Assembly: GCA_009697505.1 (NCBI GenBank)
Contig: SHUD01000014.1
Coordinates: 1-49,406, forward strand
Reading direction: 5' to 3'
DNA: 49,406 bases
From: Bryobacterales bacterium
GTDB taxonomy: Bacteria; Acidobacteriota; Terriglobia; Bryobacterales; Bryobacteraceae
Part shown: positions 19,191 through 27,449 of the stretch, one piece after another
Numbering within the stretch: the first letter of the stretch is position 1
Layout: every line of letters begins with the position of its first letter
Position numbers and translations under genes: made by a program
The notes under the pieces: model-generated
What the model saw: only the letters and a program-made list of their open reading frames with translations
What the model was told of the DNA's origin: nothing
Databases searched by the model: none

Positions 19191-19520
19191 TTAGAGTTTT
19201 TCAAGGCGCACCGCAGTGCCGTAACACAGCACCTCGGTGACACCTTGCATCACTTCGGTCGCGTCATAGCGCGCGCCGATCACCGCGTCCGCACCCATCA
19301 TGATGGCGTGCTGGACCATCTTTTCAAATGCCTGCTCACGGGTCTTTTCGCAAAGCTCGGAAAGCAGCGTGATGTTCCCCCCCACAATGGTTTGCAGGCT
19401 CGCGCCGATGGTTCCAAAAATCGATCGCGAACGGACGACGATGCCGCGCACCAATCCCAGGTTGTGCGTGATGCGATAGCCGTCCAGAGTGAAGGCGGTG
19501 GTCACGAAGTCGTGGGTCAT
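19191..19520 (-). CDS. YbjQ/UPF0145 family protein
   Basis: 109 aa from ATG 19520 ([19 protein letters not shown]); a GTG seven codons upstream (19541) overlaps the preceding gene's stop and is the alternative. Family signs: [11 protein letters not shown], a middle helix with [12 protein letters not shown] and the closing [11 protein letters not shown] then YGTAVRLE. YbjQ proteins are small pentamer-forming proteins sometimes described as heavy-metal-binding-like; the role is not established. Its stop overlaps the TAG of the convergent small frame on the plus strand. Confidence 0.88.
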   Translation of the reverse strand: MTHDFVTTAFTLDGYRITHNLGLVRGIVVRSRSIFGTIGASLQTIVGGNITLLSELCEKTREQAFEKMVQHAIMMGADAVIGARYDATEVMQGVTEVLCYGTAVRLEKL

Positions 19521-19540
19521 GATGTGATGATTTGGGCTCA

Positions 19541-20278
19541 CTATTGCGCGGCCGGCAGGCGGAAGGGCACGTTACTTTCCGCGTTGAGCTGCCTGGAAAA
19601 ATCGCGATCGATCAGTGAAACGCTGACGTGGTTTTGCGCGCCTTGTAGCGTGATGTAATTCAGAGTGTCGCCTTGCACCCAGTAGGCTACGGCGGGCAGG
19701 ATGGTGTGATCGCGCAAGGCAATCAGGAACATTATGGGCTGATCGTCTATTGCCGTTGCTTGGGCAGGAGCGGCTTGCGCAGCCGGGGAAGACGGCGGCG
19801 CGATCGTCACTCCGGGCTCCGGCAGTTGCACATTGGAATAGTCGCGGAACTGCGGGCGCACGGGATCGGTTTGAAAGTTTTGATTAATAACGACCATCGG
19901 AGTCGGTGCCGGCGCAGGGGTATCGTCATAGACTTGAACCGGAGCGTAAGCCGGTGGCGTGTAGCCTCCGAAGATCGGATCGTAGTATCCGGGACGCGGA
20001 TTGTGAACCGTGTAGCCGGGAGCACCCCCGCCAAAGGCGCCGCCCACGGGGACCGGGATGAATACGGCGCCGCCGCCAAAGCCTGCCGAGGCTCCCCTTC
20101 CAAACTGGCCCCCGCCCTGAGGCCGGCGACCTGGACCGGGTCCAGGCGCCGCTGACGGACCCCACAGCGGAATGCCCGGGCGCAATATGTTTCCAGTCCC
20201 TCCCATGGGGTTCAGGTCGCGCTGCTGCGCAAACCCGTTGGAACCTACCACCAGTAACGCGACGACGGCCAGGCGCAT
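19541..20278 (-). CDS. Secreted Gly/Pro-rich protein with conserved C-terminal domain
   Basis: 245 aa. Signal peptide [18 protein letters not shown], then a low-complexity region rich in Gly, Pro and Tyr (about residues 20-160), then a folded-looking C-terminal part (about 180-240) containing [19 protein letters not shown] and [19 protein letters not shown]. That pattern suggests a periplasmic or surface protein with a disordered spacer. I do not recognise a named family. The start has an AGGAAG ribosome site; a consensus TATAAT lies upstream on this strand. Confidence 0.75.
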   Translation of the reverse strand: MRLAVVALLVVGSNGFAQQRDLNPMGGTGNILRPGIPLWGPSAAPGPGPGRRPQGGGQFGRGASAGFGGGAVFIPVPVGGAFGGGAPGYTVHNPRPGYYDPIFGGYTPPAYAPVQVYDDTPAPAPTPMVVINQNFQTDPVRPQFRDYSNVQLPEPGVTIAPPSSPAAQAAPAQATAIDDQPIMFLIALRDHTILPAVAYWVQGDTLNYITLQGAQNHVSVSLIDRDFSRQLNAESNVPFRLPAAQ

Positions 20279-20296
20279 AAGGTCACTTCCTGCTCA

Positions 20297-20302
20297 ATTA
20301 TA
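20297..20302 (-). promoter_or_regulatory. Consensus -10 box upstream of the Gly/Pro-rich protein gene
   Basis: On the minus strand 20302-20297 reads TATAAT, 18 bases before the ATG at 20278. The -35 region does not match well. It lies in the 53-bp gap after the amidohydrolase stop, so this gene can be transcribed on its own. Confidence 0.35.
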
Positions 20303-20331
20303 GACGCAGACGGAGCCGGAACTGGTACACC

Positions 20332-21282
20332 TTACGCCGACTTCGCGAATCCGTAGAGCGTTTCCGGGTTGCGCACCAGGATGCGATTGCGCACCGCTTC
20401 GTTGGGCGCCCACACCGCAAGCAGGTCGAACAGCAGCGCGTCGTCCGGTTTGCGGTCGTCGGGGAGGCTGGGGTGCGGCCAGTCGCTGCCCCATACGAGA
20501 CGCTCCGGCGCGGCCTGGACGAAATCGCGCGCGATGGCGGTGGCCTCCGGGTACGACGGAGGGCCCACCTTGGTATTGCTGTAGGCGCCCGAGAGTTTCA
20601 CCCAGGCGCGGCGCTTGTCGAGCAGTTCGCGCACGATCCCGTGCGAGGCATGATCGACGCCGGCCGGCAGCGGCGGGTTGGCCAGATGATCGAATACCAT
20701 CTGCGTAGGCAGGCGGCGCAGCACGTCGGCGAGTTCCACGACCTGTTGCCCGCTCATATTGAACTGAATGTGCCAGCCGAGATCGGCCACGCGCTTAGCC
20801 AGGGGCTCAATCATCGCGGGAGTGGTTACCGCTACGGCCGGGTCGGCGATACTGAAGCGAATCCCGCGAATGCCGCCTTCGTTGAGCTTCTTCAGCTCCG
20901 CGCCGGTGATGGTGGGATGCACCACGGCAACGCCCCGGGCGTTGGCGATTCCAAGCTGCGCGATGGCATCAACCGTGACGCGGTTGTCCACCACATAATT
21001 GCGGGGCGTCACGATGACCACGCGCGACGTTCCGTTGCGCTTTTGCAGCAGCCGGTATTGGGCGACGGTGGCGCGCGAAGGAGCTCTGGTGGTTCCCGAA
21101 AACGGAAAGCGCGCCGGGTCATAGATGTGCATGTGGCAATCGCAGGCTTGCGCCGGAGCCTTCGTCTTCGGCTGGTTCGTGCCCACCGAATTCGGCACTT
21201 CCTGGGCACTCACTGGCGGCGCACTGGCTTGCAGAGCGGCCAGCGCCATCGCTCCCTGAATAAATTCGCGGCGTCGGATCAT
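20332..21282 (-). CDS. Tat-exported amidohydrolase (COG3618, PDC-lactonase-like)
   Basis: 316 aa. The N-terminus MIRRREFIQGAMALAAL is a twin-arginine signal. The mature part is an amidohydrolase-2 TIM barrel: metal motif CDCHMHIYD, then VKLSGAYS and VWGSDWPHPS (the last with the catalytic Asp). Relatives hydrolyse lactones such as 2-pyrone-4,6-dicarboxylate; the substrate here is not known. Strong ribosome site GGGAGGA before the ATG and a TATAAT at 21322-21327 upstream. It diverges from the lectin-like gene. Confidence 0.87.
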   Translation of the reverse strand: MIRRREFIQGAMALAALQASAPPVSAQEVPNSVGTNQPKTKAPAQACDCHMHIYDPARFPFSGTTRAPSRATVAQYRLLQKRNGTSRVVIVTPRNYVVDNRVTVDAIAQLGIANARGVAVVHPTITGAELKKLNEGGIRGIRFSIADPAVAVTTPAMIEPLAKRVADLGWHIQFNMSGQQVVELADVLRRLPTQMVFDHLANPPLPAGVDHASHGIVRELLDKRRAWVKLSGAYSNTKVGPPSYPEATAIARDFVQAAPERLVWGSDWPHPSLPDDRKPDDALLFDLLAVWAPNEAVRNRILVRNPETLYGFAKSA

Positions 21283-21296
21283 AGTTCCTCCCGAGG

Positions 21297-21327
21297 GTTA
21301 GCTGACGTTCAACTGGCTAACATTATA
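21297..21327 (-). promoter_or_regulatory. Promoter and inverted repeat upstream of the amidohydrolase gene
   Basis: Minus-strand TATAAT at 21322-21327. Between it and the gene GTTAGC (21297-21302) and GCTAAC (21316-21321) form a 6-bp inverted repeat across the presumed transcription start, a position where a repressor could act. No regulator candidate is adjacent. Confidence 0.35.
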
Positions 21328-21385
21328 CGGCGGAAGCCGGCGCGCAACAGGCGGCGCTGTGATATCCTACCCGGGAGAGGCTCCT

Positions 21386-22066
21386 ATGAAAAAACATTCT
21401 CTTTTTGCTTGCGCACTGTTCACCTTGGCTTCGTCGATGGCGTTCGGCCAAGCGAAGCAAGCACCCCAACCCATGAGTTTCTTTGTAACCAGTTCGGGCT
21501 CCGGCAAAGGAGCCGATCTGGGAGGCGTCGCCGGAGCGGATCAGCGCTGCCAAACTTTAGCCGCGGCCGCCGGCAGCACCTTCACCTGGCATGCCTATCT
21601 CAGCACGCAGGCCAAGGGCGGCCAGCCCGCCGTGAATGCCCGCGATCGCATTGGCCAGGGTCCCTGGTATAACGCCAAAAGCGGGCGTGTCGCGCAAGGC
21701 CTGGCGGATCTGCACGGCGACACTCTGGAACTGGCACGCGCCGGAAACACGGTGAGCAAAGTGACCGCAATCACGGAAAAGGGCGAATCGGTGAAGGGCG
21801 CCGGCGATACTCCTAACCAACATGACATCCTGACCGGCTCCATGCCCGACGGCCGCGGCTTCACCGACAACGCGGACCACACCTGCAATAACTGGACCAG
21901 CAGCGGAGAAGGCACGGCCATGCTGGGCCATTTCGACCGCACCGGTGGGCCGAATTCATCGTGGAACTCGACGCATCCCAGCCGTGGCTGCAGCCAGGAA
22001 AACCTGGTCTCCACCGGCGGCGCGGGCCTGCTCTATTGCTTCGCGATTAACTCCCCAAAACCGTAA
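21386..22066 (+). CDS. Secreted lectin-like/endostatin-like domain protein
   Basis: 226 aa from ATG 21386, chosen for the GGGAGAGG ribosome site 5 bases upstream and the signal peptide MKKHSLFACALFTLASSMAF. The mature protein is one domain of a recurrent secreted bacterial family: FFVTSSGSGKGADLGGVAGAD, a Cys-containing RCQTLAAAAG helix, then RDRIGQGPWYNAKSG, TPNQHDILTGS, TCNNWTSSGEG, SWNSTHPSRGCSQENL and a final YCFA. The four Cys probably pair as in C-type-lectin-like folds. Ligand unknown; predicted extracytoplasmic. Confidence 0.78.
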   Translation: MKKHSLFACALFTLASSMAFGQAKQAPQPMSFFVTSSGSGKGADLGGVAGADQRCQTLAAAAGSTFTWHAYLSTQAKGGQPAVNARDRIGQGPWYNAKSGRVAQGLADLHGDTLELARAGNTVSKVTAITEKGESVKGAGDTPNQHDILTGSMPDGRGFTDNADHTCNNWTSSGEGTAMLGHFDRTGGPNSSWNSTHPSRGCSQENLVSTGGAGLLYCFAINSPKP

Positions 22067-22088
22067 CCCGGCGCCTGTGAGGGGGCCT

Positions 22089-23021
22089 TCATTGGCCTCC
22101 CAATTCCTCCGGTGTCTGGAAGACGTGGGAGTTTGCATAGCCGACGATGGCCAGCCGCGTGGCCATTCCTTCGCCCGCGAAGCGCACGCGATGCCACGCC
22201 TTCGCCGGCGCGTAAACGATATCACCCTGGTCGGCGACGAAAGCCGGCAGCGCGCCAATCTTGAACTCCATTTGCCCCTCTAGGATGAACCAGAACTCGG
22301 GGCCGGTTATGTGTAGATGCCCCTTGTCGCTGTCTTTGGCGGGAGGCTGCTTCTTGGGATCGCCCCGGATGATGTTGGCGATGCCGTGGGAGTCGCCGGT
22401 AAACTGATCCTGATTTTGCTTCGGTACCGGATGCCCCGCGATGGTCTGGTTGAAGTCGATGAAAGGCACGTTCGCTTTGTCGTATGCCCCCTTCACCGTG
22501 GCAACGCGCGTTTTTACATACTGCGTGCCGGGAACGGCGAGGGGCGTTTCATCGATGGGATACATAATGTCGGCATGGGCGGGAGTGACTTCCAGCCGCA
22601 GCGACGGTTTGTCGCCGACGGTTTCCAGGCTGTAGACCAGGCGATGCGGCACCTGCACCATGAAACCCTTCGCAGCGATGAACGGCTCCTGGCCCTCGAT
22701 GGTGAAGCGGATCTGCCCGTCCTGCACAACCCACCACGCGCGATTGTCCTGATGGAACCGCCGCGGAGTCTTCCCTCCCGGCGCCATGGAGATGTAATCG
22801 GCGTGGAACAAGTTGTCGCTGACGACGGTTTCCGTCCAGCTCGGCTCGCTCGCGTGCTTGGCGCGGAGATCGGACAGCTTGATCATGGGCTGGTTCGGCG
22901 CGATCCATGGGTTCGGCTGCACCGGCACCGGCGCCCACACTGTCATTCGGTTCTGCCCACTTAGTACCGGCAACAACGCCGCGCCCGCGACGAGCAAGGT
23001 AACTGCATTCAGTAATCGCAT
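22089..23021 (-). CDS. Secreted bicupin protein
   Basis: 310 aa, signal peptide MRLLNAVTLLVAGAALLPVL. Two cupin halves: the first around FHQDNRAWWVVQDGQIRF and the second around HLHITGPEFWFILEGQMEF with DIVYAPAKAWHRV. Conserved His and Glu at metal-ligand positions are visible in the second half (HLH...E...H), so it probably binds a metal. Substrate unknown; cupins range from oxygenases to isomerases. Good GGGGAG ribosome site. It is convergent with the lectin-like gene and divergent from the esterase gene. Confidence 0.82.
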   Translation of the reverse strand: MRLLNAVTLLVAGAALLPVLSGQNRMTVWAPVPVQPNPWIAPNQPMIKLSDLRAKHASEPSWTETVVSDNLFHADYISMAPGGKTPRRFHQDNRAWWVVQDGQIRFTIEGQEPFIAAKGFMVQVPHRLVYSLETVGDKPSLRLEVTPAHADIMYPIDETPLAVPGTQYVKTRVATVKGAYDKANVPFIDFNQTIAGHPVPKQNQDQFTGDSHGIANIIRGDPKKQPPAKDSDKGHLHITGPEFWFILEGQMEFKIGALPAFVADQGDIVYAPAKAWHRVRFAGEGMATRLAIVGYANSHVFQTPEELGGQ

Positions 23022-23104
23022 TTCGACTCCCCTTCAGGCCCGTCTTGTATTGGATAAGAGAGCTACGTGGGCATTCTATCGCGAACCGGCTATCACGAAC
23101 GAGT

Positions 23105-23851
23105 ATGATGAGTTCGATGCCCTCTCACAGCACCCTTCTGTTCGCGATTCTGATTTGGCTACCGGTTTCCGCGTTCGCACAAGCGCCCGGCGATTCACCC
23201 GTGCCCACCCCAGGAGTGCATAGGGCGAGTCTGCCCCGCGCGGGCGAACCCGCGATCCACTATGTGATCTCTATCCCGCGCAGCTACTCGCCGTCCGCGC
23301 CCGTTCCGCTCGTGCTGGCGTTGCACTTCGGAGTCAGAGGCGGAGACGCCACCGGAGCCGGTGGGGACGTGCTCCAGGCCCTTATTGGTCCGGCGCTGGC
23401 GGAACTGGGAGCGATCATGGTCGCCCCGGACTCCGTGCGTGGCGACTGGAGCAGTCCTGAAAACGAGAAGGCGGTGAGCGCGCTGCTCGACGAGATCGCA
23501 GGCCGCTACGCGATCGACAAGAAAAAGATCGTGGTCACGGGCTACAGCATGGGCGGCACAGGCTCCTGGCATATTGCGGAAAAGTATCCGGAGCGTTTCA
23601 GCGCCGCGATCCCGGTGGCCAGCAGGCCTCCGGCATCCGCCGCGGGTTGGACACTTCCGGTCCTGGCGATTCACTCCCGCGACGACCAGGTCGCGCCGAT
23701 CGGCCCAGCGGAGGCGCGCATCGCGGAACTCCAAAAATCCGGCGTCAACGCCAAGCTCATCCCGCTGACCGGCATCACTCACTACGAGACTTCCCGATTT
23801 AGGGACGCGTTAAGACAGGCGGTGCCGTGGTTGAGGGAGGTTTGGAAGTAG
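23105..23851 (+). CDS. Secreted alpha/beta hydrolase (dienelactone hydrolase/esterase-like)
   Basis: About 248 aa from ATG 23105; ATGs at 23108 and 23117 are alternatives. Signal peptide MPSHSTLLFAILIWLPVSAFA. Catalytic elements: nucleophile elbow GYSMGG, acid in HSRDDQVAP, His in TGITHYET; the fold resembles PHB-depolymerase-like feruloyl and acetyl-xylan esterases. The mature N-terminus carries YVISIPRSYSPSAPVPLVLA. Likely hydrolyses esters outside the cytoplasm; the substrate cannot be told. Confidence 0.85.
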   Translation: MMSSMPSHSTLLFAILIWLPVSAFAQAPGDSPVPTPGVHRASLPRAGEPAIHYVISIPRSYSPSAPVPLVLALHFGVRGGDATGAGGDVLQALIGPALAELGAIMVAPDSVRGDWSSPENEKAVSALLDEIAGRYAIDKKKIVVTGYSMGGTGSWHIAEKYPERFSAAIPVASRPPASAAGWTLPVLAIHSRDDQVAPIGPAEARIAELQKSGVNAKLIPLTGITHYETSRFRDALRQAVPWLREVWK

Positions 23852-23853
23852 GA

Positions 23854-24129
23854 CTATCGCCGCACGCGGGCTGGTTCGGCGGCGGCCGGCGCGCCGCGCA
23901 GGAGGCCTTCCGTACTTAAATCTTCGTCAATGTCCGGCCAGTGAATTCCGTATCCCGCTCCGCTGATCTCCCAGTGAGAACGCTGTTCGGTGGTTGCATC
24001 GAGAAGCCTGGGATACCACGCCAAGGGAACGATGATGGTGCGGCCATCGGAGAGATCCACTGCCAGCGCGTCCTCGGTGAAGTGCACGTCCCGCACGCGT
24101 TCTCCGGGATTAGGATGGGAAGCGTTCAT
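23854..24129 (-). CDS. DUF2442 domain protein
   Basis: 91 aa, intact DUF2442: VRDVHFTEDALAVDLSDGR, IIVPLAWYPRLL, ATTEQRSHWEISGAG, GIHWPDIDEDLSTEGLL. It has a GGAG ribosome site 7 bases before the ATG. Genes of this family usually follow a DUF4160 gene, often regarded as a toxin-antitoxin-like pair, though the biochemical roles are not settled. Here the upstream DUF4160 is present but internally deleted and overlaps this gene by 20 bp. Confidence 0.9.
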   Translation of the reverse strand: MNASHPNPGERVRDVHFTEDALAVDLSDGRTIIVPLAWYPRLLDATTEQRSHWEISGAGYGIHWPDIDEDLSTEGLLRGAPAAAEPARVRR

Positions 24130-24259
24130 TCCATTTCTCCAAAATGAGGCTCCGATTCTCGTCCACTAACCGATGGATGCGCCGCAGCTCTGCCGGACTA
24201 AAACCGGGGCTTCTGGCCAGCGCGACAGGCTCCGGCCCCGCCGTCAGTACGGTCGGCAC
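24110..24259 (-). pseudogene. DUF4160 gene with internal in-frame deletion
   Basis: 49 codons from GTG 24259. The first nine residues, VPTVLTAGP, match a DUF4160 N-terminus and the rest, EPVALARSPGFSPAELRRI then HRLVDENRSLILEKWNERF, matches its C-terminal half. The segment between, about 30 residues including the conserved EPPHxHV motif, is missing and the frame is kept. Its 3' end overlaps DUF2442 by 20 bp, the normal arrangement. I infer a deletion that removed the functional core; the remaining peptide may still be made. Comparison is from memory of the family, not an alignment run. Confidence 0.72.
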
Positions 24260-24327
24260 GAATTCAGTATCTCATTCTCGCAACGCAGAGGGTCATAGCC
24301 GCAAAGCGACCGCCATCGAACACGAAG

Positions 24328-24744
24328 TTAGAACTGATACAGCATCAAATACACGACCACTCCCGTCACGCTGACGTAGAGCCAGATGGGCAGCGCCCAG
24401 CGGGCGATGGCTTTGTGGCGGATGAAGTTGCCTTTGAGTCCGCGGCGCAAAGTCACGACGGCCAAGACGGGGACGCTGGCCGCCAGGATGGTGTGCGTCA
24501 CCAGGATAGACAAGTACACGGTGCGGATGAAGCCGGTGTGCGGATAATGCACCGAGCCCACTTGCGCGTGGTAGATCAGGTAGGAAATCAGGAACAGGCT
24601 CGACACCGCAAACGCCGCCAGCATCACTCGCTTGTGGGCTTCGCGGCGGCCCTGCCGGATCAGCACAAACGCAACGACGAGCAGCACTGCGGCGGTGCCG
24701 TTAAGAGTCGCGTTCAGAGCCGGCAGATCGTGAACGTCAATCAG
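24328..24744 (-). CDS. DUF420 membrane protein, probably cytochrome oxidase-associated, CTG start
   Basis: 138 aa with four predicted membrane segments; DUF420 signs include DLPALNATLNGTAAVLLVV, EAHKRVMLAAF, SYLIYHAQVGS and THTILAASVPVLAVVTL. Such proteins accompany heme-copper oxidase genes and SCO1. No ATG, GTG or TTG lies at a sensible place in frame; the CTG at 24744-24742 is preceded by AAGGAG with 5 bases spacing and overlaps the SCO1 stop as CTGA, mimicking the usual ATGA coupling. ATT one codon later is the alternative. Confidence 0.8.
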   Translation of the reverse strand: MIDVHDLPALNATLNGTAAVLLVVAFVLIRQGRREAHKRVMLAAFAVSSLFLISYLIYHAQVGSVHYPHTGFIRTVYLSILVTHTILAASVPVLAVVTLRRGLKGNFIRHKAIARWALPIWLYVSVTGVVVYLMLYQF

Positions 24745-25319
24745 AGAGACTCCTTGAGCAAGCGCTTGGCGTCGGCAATCAGATTCGGGATGGCATCGGC
24801 TTCCGGGCTTTGATAGTAGCCGCGAATCCGCGCCAGACGGTCGATCAGCGCGAAACGCGTGGAGTGCTCCAGGCTGCCGTCCACGTCGCCGAGCATGAAC
24901 ACGCCGCGGCTCATGCGGTTGAGATCGGGCGCGGCGCCGGTGAGGAAGAACCACTTTCCCGGAGTGGCTTCAAAGTGCCGCGCATAGGCGGCAAGCACCG
25001 GCGGCGTGTCGCGCGCGGGGTCCACTGTGAAAGAGACGAAGCGCGCATCTTTTTCTTCTGCGAGCGCGGTCTGCACCTGGTGCATCTGCGAGCTCATGCG
25101 CGGGCACGGCCCGGGACAGTTGGTGAACACGAAATTCGCCACCCAGATTTTCTTATCGAGCGTGGACGCGCTGTTGAACTCGGCTCCACTCTGATCGGTC
25201 AGCGTGAATTGCGGGACCACGCCGAGGGAAGGCAGAGCGGGCTGGCTCGCGCAGCCAGTCAGGATCAGCGCGCCGAGCAAAACGCTAGAAACGAGTGCGG
25301 TCGAGCACCAGGAGGCCAT
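24741..25319 (-). CDS. SCO1/SenC-type copper chaperone lipoprotein
   Basis: 192 aa. Lipoprotein signal with lipobox LTGC (near residue 23), thioredoxin-like fold with the copper-binding CxxxC motif TNCPGPCPRM and the third ligand His in EHSTRF. SCO1 proteins deliver copper to the CuA site of cytochrome c oxidase. The gene overlaps cyoE by 35 bp and DUF420 by 4 bp, in an order typical of oxidase assembly operons. The oxidase subunits themselves are not in the window. Confidence 0.92.
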   Translation of the reverse strand: MASWCSTALVSSVLLGALILTGCASQPALPSLGVVPQFTLTDQSGAEFNSASTLDKKIWVANFVFTNCPGPCPRMSSQMHQVQTALAEEKDARFVSFTVDPARDTPPVLAAYARHFEATPGKWFFLTGAAPDLNRMSRGVFMLGDVDGSLEHSTRFALIDRLARIRGYYQSPEADAIPNLIADAKRLLKESL

Positions 25320-26157
25320 AAAGCACCGGAAGATACACCACGCTTGCCAGCAGGACTTGACGGGCGCGCGACACCGTGCGGTCGAACAGCGCCCGCATGC
25401 TCACATAGAAGTAATACGCGCCCACGGCCACGGCTCCGGAAACATAATAGTAGCCCACCATGTCGAAGTAGCGCGGCAGAAGACTGATGGGGATCAGCAC
25501 CAAGCTGAACCAGACGATGCGGCGCGCGGTGGATTGAGTGGATGGCTCCACGACAGGCAACATGCGGATGCCCGCCTTGGCGTAATCTTCGCGGTACATC
25601 CACGCAATCGCGTAAAAGTGCGGGAACTGCCACAGGAACAGAATCGCGTAGAGAACTCCGGCTTCCCAGTTGAGCAGCCCGCTGGCGGCAGCATAGCCGA
25701 TCAGCGGAGGCATGGCTCCGGGGATCGCGCCCACCGTCGTCGAATGCGGCGAGATCCGCTTCAGCGGCGTGTAGACGAAAATATAGCTCGCGAGGGTGAA
25801 CAACCCGAGCAAAGCAGTCAACAGGTTCGCGCCCAGCCACAGTTCGAAAAATCCGGTCACCGAGAGGGCGATCGCTAACTCGAAGGCATGCGCGGAAGCG
25901 ACGCGGCCCGAGGGAATCGGACGGTTCCGAGTGCGCAGCATCTGGCCGTCGCCGATACGCTCATACCATTGGTTCAGCGCGGCGGTGCCGCTGGCCATCA
26001 GCACGGTCCCCAGCAGGGCATGGAACAGAACCCAAGCGTCGAAGCCGCCGAAGCGGTGAGCGGCGCAGAAAAAGCCGATCGCCGCGCTCATCAGAATGAA
26101 GCATGTGATGCGCGGCTTGGTGAGTTCCAGATACTTGCTGAAGGTCGGGGAGAACAT
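25285..26157 (-). CDS. cyoE: Protoheme IX farnesyltransferase (heme O synthase)
   Basis: 290 aa, UbiA-family membrane prenyltransferase with eight to nine helices. It attaches a farnesyl group to heme b to make heme O for terminal oxidases. Signature: KPRITCF near residue 15, the first Asp-rich motif NQWYERIGDGQMLRTRNRP near 62, and the second region YTPLKRISPHSTTVGAIPGA near 140. It heads the cyoE-SCO1-DUF420 group. Minus-strand TACAAT upstream (about 26173-26178) is a reasonable -10. Confidence 0.95.
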   Translation of the reverse strand: MFSPTFSKYLELTKPRITCFILMSAAIGFFCAAHRFGGFDAWVLFHALLGTVLMASGTAALNQWYERIGDGQMLRTRNRPIPSGRVASAHAFELAIALSVTGFFELWLGANLLTALLGLFTLASYIFVYTPLKRISPHSTTVGAIPGAMPPLIGYAAASGLLNWEAGVLYAILFLWQFPHFYAIAWMYREDYAKAGIRMLPVVEPSTQSTARRIVWFSLVLIPISLLPRYFDMVGYYYVSGAVAVGAYYFYVSMRALFDRTVSRARQVLLASVVYLPVLYGLLVLDRTRF

Positions 26158-26252
26158 CGGAACGGCTAGTTGTATTGTACTATATTTGCTACGGGACTAG
26201 AATCATTCCAGTTAGAATCGAATCTGGTTCGCGTAAACTATTGATATTGATA

Positions 26253-27428
26253 ATGAGACAATCGGTACATGTGGTTTACGGAGGGGCCCACCTCTTCAAG
26301 GCCGACACGACGCGCAAACTGGGGAGGCTGGCCGAGCGGCTGCTGGCCGAATACGCGCCGGACGCGGCGGCGCTCGCCGAGGTGCTGGATCTGCCCAGGG
26401 ACCTGGCGCCGACGGTCTACGCGCGGGTGGTCGAGAAACTGAAGCGCGAGCCGGTTGAGGATTACCGCATCGATTTCGAGGACGGCTACGGCATCCGCGC
26501 GGACGCAGAAGAAGATGTCGCGGTGGATTCGGCAGTCGACCAACTGCAACAGGCCATGGACGAGGAGTCTCTACCGCCGTTCATCGGTTTCCGGGTGAAG
26601 TCGCTAAGCCCGGAGACCAGGGCTCGCGCGCTGCGGACGCTGGAGCGCTTCCTGAGCAAGGCACGAAAGCTGCCGGAGGACTTCGTCGTCACGTTACCCA
26701 AGATCACGGCTCGGCGCGAAGTGGAAGAGTTCATGGAGGTGCTGGGCGCGTATCCGGATATCGGCGTGGAGCTTATGATCGAGACGCCGTATTCGCTGAT
26801 GAACCTGAACGAACTGGTCGACATCACGCAGGGACGCTGCGTGGGCGCACACTTCGGGCCGTACGATTACACGTCGCTGATCGGCATCACTTCACACAAC
26901 CAGAGCCTGCTGCATCCGGCTTGCGATTTCGCGCGCTCCACGATGCTCATGAAGTTAGCGGGCACGGGCATCGCGGTCTCCGACGGTCCCACGCCGATCA
27001 TGCCACTGGCGGTGCATCGTGGGAACGTGTTGACGGCGGCGCAGATCGCGGACAATCGCGACAACGTGCACAAGGCGTGGAAGCTGCACTACAAGCAAGT
27101 GCGGGCGGCGCTCTACAACGGTATCTACCAGGGCTGGGATCTGCATCCGGGCCAGTTTCCGATTCGCTATGCCGCGGTCTATTCGTTCTTCCTGGAAGGA
27201 TTGAACGCGGCCTCGGAGCGCCTGCGGAACTTGATGGCGAAGGCGGTGCAGTCAACACGCGTGGGCAACGTCTTTGATGACGCAGCCACGGGCCAGGGCC
27301 TGCTCAACTACTTCCTGCGCGCGATGAGTTGCGGCGCGATTCCGGAAAACGAGATCCCGGCCCTCAGCGGCCTGACGCTGGAACAATTGCGGACGGCTTC
27401 CTTCACGACGATCATGAAGACGCTCTAA
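26253..27428 (+). CDS. DUF6986 aldolase/citrate-lyase-like protein
   Basis: 391 aa from ATG 26253; the frame is open further upstream but the family begins at MRQSVHVVYGGAHLFKAD. TIM-barrel features of the HpcH/HpaI-CitE superfamily are visible: YRIDFEDGYGIRADAEED (metal-binding acidic residues), VTLPKI, VELMIETPYSL and GAHFGPYDYTSL. No reaction is assigned to this family. No Shine-Dalgarno sequence is apparent. It converges with the HD-domain gene 22 bp downstream. Confidence 0.8.
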   Translation: MRQSVHVVYGGAHLFKADTTRKLGRLAERLLAEYAPDAAALAEVLDLPRDLAPTVYARVVEKLKREPVEDYRIDFEDGYGIRADAEEDVAVDSAVDQLQQAMDEESLPPFIGFRVKSLSPETRARALRTLERFLSKARKLPEDFVVTLPKITARREVEEFMEVLGAYPDIGVELMIETPYSLMNLNELVDITQGRCVGAHFGPYDYTSLIGITSHNQSLLHPACDFARSTMLMKLAGTGIAVSDGPTPIMPLAVHRGNVLTAAQIADNRDNVHKAWKLHYKQVRAALYNGIYQGWDLHPGQFPIRYAAVYSFFLEGLNAASERLRNLMAKAVQSTRVGNVFDDAATGQGLLNYFLRAMSCGAIPENEIPALSGLTLEQLRTASFTTIMKTL

Positions 27429-27449
27429 GCGCGGCGAGTTTGATGCGAC

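Noticed and set aside
26221-26253. Operator-like CCAG...CTGG around 26209-26228
   Set aside because: The inverted repeat matches only at its outer bases.
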